NCBI RefSeq assembly: GCF_003319125.1
Contig: NZ_QOHG01000016.1
Coordinates: 52,716-116,715 of the forward strand
DNA from: Blastococcus sp. TF02A-26
Lineage (GTDB): Bacteria > Actinomycetota > Actinomycetes > Mycobacteriales > Geodermatophilaceae
Length of the DNA stretch: 64,000 bases
Reading direction: 5' to 3'
This document shows, piece after piece, positions 39,399-49,300 of this stretch. Position numbers and translations under genes: made by a program. Every line of letters starts with the position of its first letter. Positions within the stretch are counted from its first letter, which is position 1. Under the pieces are notes generated by a model that saw nothing but the letters and a program-made list of their open reading frames with translations, was not told the DNA's origin and made no database searches.

Positions 39399-40313
39399 GT
39401 GCACGACCTCCTCCGCCTGCTCGGGCCCGCACGGACGACGTCGACAGTCGCCCTCGCAGCTGCGGCCAGTGAGCGCAGCGTCGGACGCTGGCTGTCCGTC
39501 GGGCGGCTGGTGCAACTCCACCCGGGCTGGGTGACTGTGCCGGAGCTGGCCGAGGACTGGACGGTCCGCGCACATGCCGCCACCGGTTACGCGGGCGGAC
39601 CGCTCAGCCACCTCAGCGCACTCGCCGCGCACCGCGTGATCGACTTCCGGCCGACCCGTCTGCACGTCACGGTGCCGACCGGACGACGGGTCCGGGGGTC
39701 GCGGCACCTGAGGGTCCACCGCAGCCAGACGCCTCCCGGCGTCGTCCGGGCGGACGGCCTCCCGGTGACATCGCTCGCGCGGTCGCCGGTCGACGCTTGG
39801 GGCGTCGCGAACCGCAGGAACGCGCTACGAGGGACCGATGCGGTCGTGCGCGGCGCCCTGCTCAGCGCCACCCGCGAGAAGCGGCTCACCGCCGCCGCCG
39901 TGGGTGCCGCGCTCGACGCCCGGCCCGAACTCCCCGGCCGGGCAGCGCTGGTGGAGCTGCTCGGGCTCATCGGCGGGGGCTGCCAGAGCGAGCTCGAGGT
40001 CTTCGGGGTGCTGCACGTGCTCGACGTCCCCGGTCTCCCTCGGTACAGGCAGCAACACCGCGTCGGCCTCCCGGGCGGCCCGGTCGAGCTCGACGTCGCC
40101 TGGCCCGAGGTCCGGCTGGCCGTCGAGCTGGACGGCGCGGCCTTCCACGGAAGTCGGGAGGCGCGGGAGGCGGACATCGCCCGGGACGTCGCCCTGGCCG
40201 CCCGCGGCTGGCTCGTGCTCCGCTTCAGCTACCGTCGGCTGACGCGTGCCCCGGAGGGATGCCGCGCCCAGATCGCGGCTGTCTACCGGCAGCGTCTGGG
40301 CGTTGCCCCGTGA
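39399..40313 (+). CDS. DUF559-type endonuclease-like protein with winged-helix N-terminus
   Basis: A 304-aa protein of a large actinobacterial family. The N-terminal part ('VALAAAASERSVGRWLSVGRLVQLHPGWVTVPE') resembles the AbiEi-like antitoxin winged helix. The C-terminal DUF559/Vsr-like fold shows 'LDVAWPEVRLAVELDGAAFHGSREAREADIARDVALAARGWLVLRFSY', which fits a PD-(D/E)XK core. Many genomes carry several copies with unknown roles. GTG at 39399 is used; an in-frame GTG at 39354 is also possible, which would bring the inverted repeat close to the start. Confidence 0.85.
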   Translation: MHDLLRLLGPARTTSTVALAAAASERSVGRWLSVGRLVQLHPGWVTVPELAEDWTVRAHAATGYAGGPLSHLSALAAHRVIDFRPTRLHVTVPTGRRVRGSRHLRVHRSQTPPGVVRADGLPVTSLARSPVDAWGVANRRNALRGTDAVVRGALLSATREKRLTAAAVGAALDARPELPGRAALVELLGLIGGGCQSELEVFGVLHVLDVPGLPRYRQQHRVGLPGGPVELDVAWPEVRLAVELDGAAFHGSREAREADIARDVALAARGWLVLRFSYRRLTRAPEGCRAQIAAVYRQRLGVAP

Positions 40314-40380
40314 GCAGCCAGTCGTGACGACGTGGTGGCCGGTGCAGGGCCAACGCTCGCGGCGAGGAGTGACGAACGCC

Positions 40381-40416
40381 GACGAGCCCGCCCCCGGGGT
40401 CGGGGACGGGCTCGTC
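40381..40416. terminator. Bidirectional terminator between the DUF559 gene and clpX
   Basis: GACGAGCCCG (40381-40390) pairs with CGGGCTCGTC (40407-40416), with inner C/G runs also able to pair. It sits between convergent genes ending at 40313 and 40435. Confidence 0.75.
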
Positions 40417-40434
40417 GAGGCGGAGCGAGAGCGG

Positions 40435-41703
<1,269 letters not shown>

Positions 41704-41974
41704 CTGCTGACCTCCAGATCGGGGGAAAAGGTCCGTCGGTCCGCGGACCCGCTGTCTTGCTGGACTGCCCGTGCTCGACCCCGCTGCCAGTGCTCCGCGA
41801 GGTGCTCCTCCCGGCGCTGCCGGCCGGGGATCGGGCGCTCGTCGACGGTACCCGGCGCCCCCGACGCCCGGGGCGTCCGACGCACCCGCCGAGCCGGAGC
41901 CCCACGGGTGGTGTCGTCCCACTCGGCACTGGTGACCCCCTGCGCACTGCGCCCCCGGAAGGGGGCTCCTCAGA

Positions 41975-42019
41975 CGGTACGGGCCGAGGGCGCGACACGC
42001 GACGCCTCGGCCCGTACCG
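41975..42019 (-). terminator. Terminator after clpP2
   Basis: A perfect 15-bp stem (41975-41989 with 42005-42019) around a 15-nt loop with an inner CGCG/CGCG pairing; 13 bp after the clpP2 stop. It isolates clpP1P2 from clpX. Confidence 0.85.
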
Positions 42020-42032
42020 ACTCAGGAGGTGA

Positions 42033-42668
42033 TCAGCTGCTGGCCGGCAGCGCGTTGAGCTTCCGGCTCTGGATGACCTGGTCGACGATCCCGTAGTCCT
42101 TGGCCTCGGTGGCCGTGAGGATCTTGTCGCGGTCGATGTCCTGCCGGACCTGCTCGGCCGTCCGGCCGGTGTGCCGCGCGAGGATCTCCTCCATCTGCGT
42201 GCGCACCCGCTCGATCTCGGCCGCGTGGATCTCCAGGTCCGACACCTGGCCGCCGGCCTCGCCGGAGGGCTGGTGGATCAGGACGCGGGAGTACGGCAGC
42301 GCCAGTCGCTTGCCCGGGGTGCCGGCCGCGAGCAGGACGGCGGCAGCGGAGGCGGCCTGGCCCATGCAGACGGTCTGGATGTCCGGGCGGACGAACATCA
42401 TCGTGTCGTAGATGGCCATCAGCGACGTGAACGAGCCACCGGGCGAGTTGATGTAGATCGTGATGTCGCGGTCGGGGTCCGTGGACTCCAGCGTGATGAG
42501 CTGGGCCATCACGTCGTTGGCCGAGGCGTCGTCGATCTGCACCCCGAGGAAGATGATCCGCTCCTCGAAGAGCTTGTTGTAGGGGTTGCTCTCCTTCATG
42601 CCGTAGCTCGTCCGCTCCACGAAGGAGGGGAGGATGTAGCGGCTGGAGGGCAGCTGGAAACCGCTCAT
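42033..42668 (-). CDS. clpP2: ClpP protease subunit (ClpP2-like)
   Basis: A 211-aa serine protease ring subunit. '[23 protein letters not shown]', the nucleophile region '[15 protein letters not shown]', the histidine '[12 protein letters not shown]' and the later '[18 protein letters not shown]' form the catalytic triad and gamma loop. It follows clpP1 by 19 bp; in actinobacteria the two form a heterotetradecamer that binds ClpX and ClpC. ATG at 42666-42668. Confidence 0.97.
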   Translation of the reverse strand: MSGFQLPSSRYILPSFVERTSYGMKESNPYNKLFEERIIFLGVQIDDASANDVMAQLITLESTDPDRDITIYINSPGGSFTSLMAIYDTMMFVRPDIQTVCMGQAASAAAVLLAAGTPGKRLALPYSRVLIHQPSGEAGGQVSDLEIHAAEIERVRTQMEEILARHTGRTAEQVRQDIDRDKILTATEAKDYGIVDQVIQSRKLNALPASS

Positions 42669-42687
42669 GGTCGTCAGTCCTCGCTGC

Positions 42688-43323
42688 TCAGTTGTCGGTG
42701 ACCGGGTTGGCGCTGTCGGTCATGGCGGCCTTGCTGACGACGTGGTCGACGAAGCCGTACTCGAGGGCCTCGGCCGCGGTGAACCACCGGTCGCGGTCGG
42801 AGTCCTTCTCGATCTGCTCGACGGTCTGCCCCGTGTGGAAGGACTGCAGCTCGTTGAGCTCCTTCTTCGTGCGGCGGAACAGGTCGGCCTGGATGGCGAT
42901 GTCGGCCGCGGTGCCGCCGACGCCGGCCGAGGGCTGGTGCATCATGATCCGCGCGTGGGGCAGGGCGTACCGCTTGCCCTTGGTGCCCGCGGTCAGGAGG
43001 AACTGGCCCATCGAGGCGGCCAGGCCCATGCCGTAGGTCGCGACGTCGCAGTCGATGAACTGCATCGTGTCGTAGATGGCCATGCCGGCGCTGACCGAGC
43101 CGCCGGGCGAGTTGATGTACAGGTGGATGTCGCTCTTCGGGTCCTCGGCGCTCAGCAGCAGCATCTGCGCGGCGAGCTGGTTGGCGATGACGTCGTCGAC
43201 CTGGGTGCCCAGGAAGATGATGCGCTCGCGCAGCAGGCGCTCGTAGACCGAGTCGTTGAGGTTCATCCCCCCGCCGGCGCCGCGCAGCAGCGGGGCGCTC
43301 GCCGGGTTCGAGTGGGTGCTCAC
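42688..43323 (-). CDS. clpP1: ClpP protease subunit (ClpP1-like)
   Basis: A 211-aa partner of ClpP2. '[24 protein letters not shown]', catalytic '[15 protein letters not shown]', '[11 protein letters not shown]' and '[21 protein letters not shown]'. The first about 19 residues form a short propeptide-like N-terminus; GTG at 43321-43323 is the annotated start, ATG at '[11 protein letters not shown]' is an alternative. Upstream lies a ClgR-type box, so proteolysis stress control is likely. It is cotranscribed with clpP2. Confidence 0.96.
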   Translation of the reverse strand: MSTHSNPASAPLLRGAGGGMNLNDSVYERLLRERIIFLGTQVDDVIANQLAAQMLLLSAEDPKSDIHLYINSPGGSVSAGMAIYDTMQFIDCDVATYGMGLAASMGQFLLTAGTKGKRYALPHARIMMHQPSAGVGGTAADIAIQADLFRRTKKELNELQSFHTGQTVEQIEKDSDRDRWFTAAEALEYGFVDHVVSKAAMTDSANPVTDN

Positions 43324-43491
43324 GGGTGTGGTGACCTCCGTAGGACGGTCGGGCAGTCGGTCTGGAGTGGACGGTTCGAAGGTGGTGCGGGGCCCGATGG
43401 CGCGCCGCCCGGAGGGGTCTCCCCCGGTGCTCGCCTGAGTCCTGTCGACCCTAACGCGCGGCCCGCGGGCAGGAGTCCCGACCGGAGGGGT

Positions 43492-43505
43492 GTTCGCCGT
43501 GGGCG
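43492..43505. promoter_or_regulatory. ClgR-box-like site upstream of clpP1
   Basis: GTTCGC-N5-GCG (43492-43505) matches the GTTCGC-5N-GCG pattern reported for ClgR sites in Streptomyces clp genes. It is 169 bp upstream of the clpP1 start and just after the tig terminator, inside the gene-free stretch 43324-43590. Confidence 0.5.
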
Positions 43506-43533
43506 CAGCGCTCCTACCCGGCCCGGAAACGCA

Positions 43534-43578
43534 ACGACGCCGTCCCTCCCCCGGATCGCAGGGGCGGGACGGCGTCGT
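43534..43578 (-). terminator. Terminator of the trigger-factor gene
   Basis: A perfect 13-bp stem (43534-43546 with 43566-43578), loop 19 nt partly paired, 12 bp after the tig stop; a short T run follows on the minus strand. Confidence 0.8.
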
Positions 43579-43590
43579 CTTCCAGGCGCG

Positions 43591-45030
43591 TCAGGCCTTG
43601 GTGTCCTCGTCGGGGCTGTCCGCGCTCTCGGAGCTGTCGGCGCTGTCCGCGGACTCGAGGTCGGCGGGCGAGGCGTCGGCGTCCTCGGTGGCGGCGTCGG
43701 CCTGGATCGTCTTCGGGCGCAGGGCCTCGAGGTCGACGACGTTGCCGGACTCGTCGGTGATCGTCGTCTGCTCGAGCAGCTGGGCGAGGGTCTTGGTGCG
43801 GCGGACGTCGGCCACGAACTCGGCGATGTTGCCGCCCTGCTGCAGCTGCTGCGCGTACTGCTCCGGGCTCATCCGGTTGCGCTGGGCCTGGGCCATGATC
43901 TGCGCGGAGAGGTCGTCGTTGTCGACGGTGACCTCGCGCTCGTCGGCGATCGCGTCGAGGACGAACTGCGTCTTGACCGCCTCCTCGATGTTCTTGCGCT
44001 GGTCGGCGTCGTAGGCCTCACGGCTCTCGACCCCGGACATCTCGAGGAAGGCGTCCCAGTCCATGCCGGCCTTCTGGAGCTCCTGGGCCATGGCGTTGTT
44101 GCGCCACTCGACCTCGCGCTCGACCAGGTTCTCCGGGATCGGCACCTCGACGGTCTCGAGCAGGTGCTCGACCAGCTTGTCGCGGGCCTGCGCGCCCTGC
44201 TGCAGCGTCTTGGTGCGGGAGAGGCGGGTGCGGACGTCGTCGCGCAGCTCCTCGAGCGTCTCGAACTCGCTCGCGGTGGTGGCGAACTCGTCGTCGAGCT
44301 CGGGGAGCTCCTTCTCCTTGACCGAGCGGACGGTCACGGTGACCTCGGCGGTCTTGCCGGCGTCGGGGCCGTTGAGCAGCGCGGTCTCGAAGGTCTTCGA
44401 CTCGTCGACGGACAGCCCGCGGACGGCGTCGTCGAGGCCCTCCATCAGCTGGCCGGAGCCGACCTCGTAGGACATGCCGCTGGTGGAGCCGTCCTCCAGG
44501 ACCTCGCCGTCGAGCTTGGCCTCGAGGTCGATGGAGACGAAGTCGCCGTCCTGGGCCGCGCGCTCGACGGCGTTCAGCATGGCGAAGCGCTCGCGCATGA
44601 CCGAGATCTGCTGCTCGACGTCCTCGTCGGAGACCTCGACGTCGTCGACGGTCACCGTGAGCTCGCCCAGGTCGGGCAGCTCCAGCTTGGGGGCGACGTC
44701 GACCTCGGCGGTGAACTCGAGGACCTGGTTGTCCTCGAGCTTGGTCACCTCGACGTCGGGCTGGCCGATGACGCGGACCTGGTTCTCGCGGACGACCTCG
44801 GAGTAGACCTCGGGGATCGCGTGGTTGACGACCTGCTCGAGGACGGCGGGGCGGCCGACGCGCTGGTCGATGATGCGGTTGGGCACCTTGCCGGGGCGGA
44901 AGCCGGGGATGCGCACCTGGTTGCGGAGCTCCTTGTAGACCTCGCCGAACGCGTGGTCCAGGTCCCCCCAGGGCACCTCGATCGCCAGCCGGACCCGCGT
45001 GGGGCCCAGTTCCTCGATGGTGCTCTTCAC
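43591..45030 (-). CDS. tig: Trigger factor, ribosome-associated chaperone
   Basis: A 479-aa trigger factor. N-terminal ribosome-binding domain with 'RIPGFRPGKVPNRIIDQR' (GFRxGKxP signature near residue 45), then a PPIase/FKBP domain and a C-terminal helical chaperone domain ('KNIEEAVKTQFVLDAIADE'). The last about 45 residues are an acidic Ser/Asp/Glu tail typical of actinobacteria. GTG at 45028-45030 ('VKSTIEELGPTRVRL') fits the family; the upstream open frame is not conserved. It lies upstream of clpP1P2-clpX, the common protein-quality block. Confidence 0.97.
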   Translation of the reverse strand: MKSTIEELGPTRVRLAIEVPWGDLDHAFGEVYKELRNQVRIPGFRPGKVPNRIIDQRVGRPAVLEQVVNHAIPEVYSEVVRENQVRVIGQPDVEVTKLEDNQVLEFTAEVDVAPKLELPDLGELTVTVDDVEVSDEDVEQQISVMRERFAMLNAVERAAQDGDFVSIDLEAKLDGEVLEDGSTSGMSYEVGSGQLMEGLDDAVRGLSVDESKTFETALLNGPDAGKTAEVTVTVRSVKEKELPELDDEFATTASEFETLEELRDDVRTRLSRTKTLQQGAQARDKLVEHLLETVEVPIPENLVEREVEWRNNAMAQELQKAGMDWDAFLEMSGVESREAYDADQRKNIEEAVKTQFVLDAIADEREVTVDNDDLSAQIMAQAQRNRMSPEQYAQQLQQGGNIAEFVADVRRTKTLAQLLEQTTITDESGNVVDLEALRPKTIQADAATEDADASPADLESADSADSSESADSPDEDTKA

Positions 45031-45137
45031 AGCGCAGTGCTCCTCGGAAATCGCAGTCAGGATGGGCGTCGGGCAGGACGGACGACGCCGGTCGACCCCC
45101 GAGTCTAGAGAGGTCGCGGCTTGGGCCGGTGTGGCGG

Positions 45138-45211
45138 TCGGGGTGACAGGATTTGAACCTGCGGCCCCCTGCTCCCAAAGCAGGTGCGCTACCAAGCTGC
45201 GCCACACCCCG
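45138..45211 (-). tRNA. tRNA-Pro (anticodon UGG)
   Basis: A 74-nt cloverleaf on the minus strand. Acceptor arms are CGGGGTG and CACCCCG with discriminator A. The anticodon stem CCTGC/GCAGG encloses loop TTTGGGA, giving anticodon TGG. The D-arm is GCGC/GCGC and the T-arm is GCAGG-TTCAAAT-CCTGT. No CCA is encoded. Confidence 0.95.
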
Positions 45212-45261
45212 TGGCGGGCCGAGTCTAGGTGCTCGCCGGACCGCTCAGAGCCGAGGAACCG

Positions 45262-45891
45262 ATGACGACGGTGTCCCACCCGGTGTTCGCGCGGCTGTGG
45301 CCGCGGCTGGCGGCTGCCGGGGAGCGCCAGGGGACGTCTGAACTGCGGGACCGGCTGCTTGCTCCTGCTTCCGGCCGGGTGCTGGAGGTCGGCGCCGGGA
45401 GCGGCACCAACTTCGGGCACTACCCGCCTTCGGTGAGCGAGGTGGTGGCGGTCGAGCCGGAGCCGCGGTTGCGTGCGCTGGCGGCTGCGGCTGCTTCTCC
45501 TGTACTGGTTCGGGTGGTGGACGGCGAGGCCTCTGCCCTGCCGGCCGGCGACGGCGAGTTCGACGTGGTGGTGGCGTCGCTGGTGCTGTGCAGCGTGCCA
45601 GCGCAGGCGCGGGCGCTCGCCGAGGTGCGACGGGTGCTGCGGCCGGGCGGGCGGCTGCTGTTCTGGGAGCACGTGCGCGGGGACGGCGGACTGGCGCGGA
45701 CGCAGCGGGTGCTGGACGCGACGGTGTGGCCGTTTCTCGCGGGCGGATGTCACACGGGGCGGGACACTCTGGCCGCGATCGAGGCGGCCGGCTTCACGAT
45801 CGAGCGGCTGGAGCGCTTCGACTTCCCGGAGCTCGCGGTGAACCTGAACCCCACCCGGCCGCAGGTCCTCGGGACGGCGGTCCGGGGCTGA
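45262..45891 (+). CDS. SAM-dependent methyltransferase (class I)
   Basis: A 209-aa methyltransferase. Motif I is 'GRVLEVGAGSGTNFGHY', followed by 'VVAVEPEPRLRALAA', motif post-I 'FDVVVASLVLCSVP' and 'VRRVLRPGGRLLFWEHV'. Similar to the UbiE/phospholipid N-methyltransferase-like group (METTL7-type), but the substrate cannot be told. ATG at 45262 follows a GAGGA site. It stands alone between tRNA-Pro and tRNA-Gly. Confidence 0.9.
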   Translation: MTTVSHPVFARLWPRLAAAGERQGTSELRDRLLAPASGRVLEVGAGSGTNFGHYPPSVSEVVAVEPEPRLRALAAAAASPVLVRVVDGEASALPAGDGEFDVVVASLVLCSVPAQARALAEVRRVLRPGGRLLFWEHVRGDGGLARTQRVLDATVWPFLAGGCHTGRDTLAAIEAAGFTIERLERFDFPELAVNLNPTRPQVLGTAVRG

Positions 45892-45923
45892 CCGCGGGAC
45901 CGGTTACGCTGACCGGGCACCTC

Positions 45924-45997
45924 GCGGGTGTAGCTCAATGGTAGAGCCCCAGCCTTCCAAGCTGGCCATGCCGGTTCGATCCCGGTCACCCGCTCCA
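45924..45997 (+). tRNA. tRNA-Gly (anticodon UCC), CCA encoded
   Basis: A 71-nt cloverleaf plus encoded CCA (45995-45997). Acceptor GCGGGTG/CACCCGC, discriminator T, anticodon stem CCAGC/GCTGG with loop CTTCCAA (anticodon TCC), T-loop TTCGATC. Immediately downstream the DNA changes to accessory content, so its 3' end is the likely attachment site of the island that follows. Confidence 0.96.
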
Positions 45998-46055
45998 TGC
46001 CCTGACCGGCTCGTATGCCCGTCTGCGCAGCTCAGCGCAGCCTGTGCGCCGCTCC

Positions 46056-46132
46056 CGTGCCTTAACGGTGCTGACCCTTGCTGACCGCTGATCACCGGCT
46101 TTGGCCGGTGCTTAAGGCACGGATAAGGCACG
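46056..46132. repeat. Inverted and direct AAGGCACG repeats beside tRNA-Gly
   Basis: CGTGCCTTAA (46056-46065) is the inverse of TTAAGGCACG (46112-46121), and AAGGCACG recurs at 46125-46132, 11 bp after the previous copy. Such short phased repeats next to a tRNA 3' end look like integrase arm-binding sites. The gap 45998-46305 has no convincing gene. Confidence 0.5.
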
Positions 46133-46305
46133 CCCCGGCCGTGAATGACCTCGACGTCGCGCAGCTTCGTGCAGGTGCAGGGGCACGGGCCGCCAGCCCA
46201 CGAGCGACGCTGCGTATGGACCGCCAAGCGTTGTCTCGTGGCCGGCCTGTGCCGCATCAAGAGCGGCCGGCGCACCGTGATCGCGGGCTGACCGTCCCGC
46301 GTCTT

Positions 46306-49300
46306 TCACGCGTCGTGGCGGACATCAAGCGGGGGCAGCGAGTCCACCACCCTGATCGTCTCCAAGGAGACTGTGACGACGCGTGCCAGCAGATCAACGA
46401 TGTAGCGCGGATCGCCGACTTCGCGGGACCAGTCGTTGGGGTCGTTGACGATGCCCGACGCCTTGTCGGTCTTCACCCAGTAGCGGTCGATGATCCACTC
46501 GATCGCCGACCGGCTGCCGAGCATGTACCGGTACGCCTCTTCTGGGATGCCGCGCAGGGTAATCCGGTCGTTGTAGTGGATCACCGACCGATCGTGTCGT
46601 AGCCCAGCGGCCTTCTGCTCCGCGGTCGGCTTGCCGACGGCCATCTTCTTGTCCCGGACAGCGAAGAACGCGTAGTCCGCCTCGCCGCCGGGACCGGGGA
46701 CGTCGAGGCCCTCCAGCGGGTACGGCTCGACGGTCTCGTAGCCCAGGTGCAGCTCGGCCAACTGCTTACCCGCGTCGACGAAGGCGCGGAAGTCCATAGC
46801 GAACGGGATGCGGGGCAGCATCTTCTTCAGATCCGCGGCGTAGGTCTCCCGGTACTCCGGCGAGTGCAGCAGCCCGTACACATAGTTGAAGATGTCGTCC
46901 TTGCTCAGCGACTCGTCTGGGTACGCCGCCGAGAACGCGGCCAGTGCCTCATCGGTGATGTTGTCGATCCGCCGGTAGCCGTCGACCACCTCCCCCTGGT
47001 GGACGTCGAACATCCCCGACTCGTCGACCTTCTCGTACCGCCACCGCGCGAAGAACTTGCCGCCACTACCTGCGCCTGTGACATGAAGGTTCGGTAGGCA
47101 GTCGAGACTGAGTACCGAGAAGGGGACATCCGAGCCCGCCCCAACCTGGTAAATGCCGAGATTGCTCGCCTGTGGAGCAGGGAAAAGCTCGTACAGGCGG
47201 TAGACCATGTCGTTCAATGCACGACTGAAGTAGACCGCTTGCTTGGTGAATGGGCGATACACACTGGTCACGACTCGGTCCTCTTCGAAGCGGCGCTCCC
47301 GCCGCCGGTCGAGGTCCGCCAGAAGACTGCGGTTCCAGCTGATCAGCTTGTCGTCGCGGGTCGCATTGGACGAGGACCGCCCAGCGGCCCTGTCAGCCTC
47401 GTAGGTGCTGACAAGGCGCCGCATGTTTGCTTCGACCACGTGTGGCCCGAACGAGTAGCACCAGGGATCCCGGTTCGTCTTGAGGCCGCCCGACTGGACG
47501 GCGAACACGTCCTCCACGGGCAGAAAGCGGTCGAAGTCGTCGGTTCGCTGATGCACCCAGTCGCCGTGCTCGTTGGCGATGATGACGACCGGGGTCAGGC
47601 TGCCGATGCTGCCGACTTCTGCAACCGTGGCAAGCTTCTCCTCGCGGGTGAGATAGTCGCCGACGTCGGTGTAATGCACGCTGGCCGGCCCAGTCGCTGC
47701 CGGCTCCTTGACCAGAATCGTGATGGCCACGGTGGCCCGGCTGCCGCTGCCGAAGACCTTGCCGCCCTCGCGCCGAGAATCCTCACCCGAGGTGCGCTGG
47801 TTGCCACGCAGGTTGAAGACGTGAATCGCGGAGAACTCTTCGGCGAGCGTCTTGCGCATGCCGTCAGCGGTGTTCGAGTCCAGAAACCCGCCGTTGGTCA
47901 CGAACGCCACGATGCCGCGGTCCTGAATCCGCAGCGTGGCCCACTTGATGGCCCGGATGTACGAGTCGTACAGCGAGTTCTTGTTAGTCGCCGTCGACCG
48001 AGCGGCGTAGGTGTCCCGAATCGCGGCGTCCAGGGTCGGGTACTTCTCGTTCGCGTTGTCGTCGTTGGCGGAATCCTGCCCAGATGAATAGGGCGGATTG
48101 CCGATGATGACCTGGATCGGCAACTGCTTCTGCCGTTCCAGCCGCTCGTTGTTCTCCGGCATGACGTCGATGTCCTGCTGGTCGCCGTCTTCCCACGACT
48201 GGAAGCTGTCGGTGAGCACCAGGCCGGGAAACGGCTGCGGCGTCCCCTCGAGATCCTCGAACGTCGTCTCGATATTGGCCGCGGCGATGTAGTAGGCCAG
48301 CAGCAGAATCTCGTTGGCGTGCAGCTCGTTGGCGTACTTCCGCGCCAGATCGTGCGGCTCGATCAGCCCGCTCTGCAGCAGCCGCACCAGGAAAGTCCCG
48401 GTGCCGGTAAACGGGTCGAGCACGTGCACGCCCTCATCGGTAAGCCCCTGGCCGAACTCGGCGCGCAGCACCTCGTCGGCCGAGCGGAGGATGAAGTCGA
48501 CGATCTCCACCGGCGTGTAGACGATGCCGAGCTTCGCCACCGTCTTCGGGAACGCGGTTGCGAAGAACTTGTCGTAGAGCTCGACGAGCACCCGCTGCTT
48601 GCCGGCCGCGTTGTCCACCCCGGCCACCCGCTTGCGCACGGTGTCGTAGAAGCCCTCGAGCGTCTCGTTCTCCACGCCGACAGCGTGCGCATCGAGCACC
48701 GCCAGCATGTTCTCCATCGTCCGAGCCACCGGGTTGCCGGCCAGGAAGCTGGAGTGGGCGAACAGCGCCTCGAACACCGGCCGGGTGATCAGGTGCTGGG
48801 CCAGCATGTCGATCGCGGCGTCATCGGTGATCGAGTCGTTCAGATTCCCGCGCAGGCCGGCGACGAAGTGCTCGAACTCGTCGGCCGCCGGTCCGGGCTT
48901 GGCGAGCAGGCCCTTGATCCGGGTGACGTGCGCGGCGGCGATGTCGGCGATGTCCTTCGCCCAGGTCTCCCAGTACCGGCGCTCGCCGACCTTGGCCACG
49001 ATCCGCGCGTACATCGCGTCCCGGAATTCGTCCGCCGGGAACTCCATGAGCAGTTGCTCGGTGGTCTTCCGCGTGGGCTGGTCCGGGTCGGGCACGGTCA
49101 CGCCGTCGCCGTCCGTCGGGCCGGTGATCGTGACGACCTCGATGGTGTCGGGCTTTCGCTTGTTCAGCTCGATCTGGTTGACCATCGCGTGGAAGCGGTC
49201 ATCGTGGCTGCGCAGCGCCTGCAGCACCTGCCAGACGACCTTGTAGCGCTCGTTGTCCCGCAGCGCCTCCTCCGGGGCGATGCCGCTGGGCACCACCACC

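Noticed and set aside
43591..45753. Extension of the trigger factor upstream of 45030 (through tRNA-Pro)
   Set aside because: It crosses a tRNA gene and lacks similarity to trigger factor; the GTG at 45030 fits the family start.
45904..46309. Open frames between tRNA-Gly and the Type ISP gene as an integrase remnant
   Set aside because: No tyrosine- or serine-recombinase motif is seen in any frame; one frame covers the tRNA itself.
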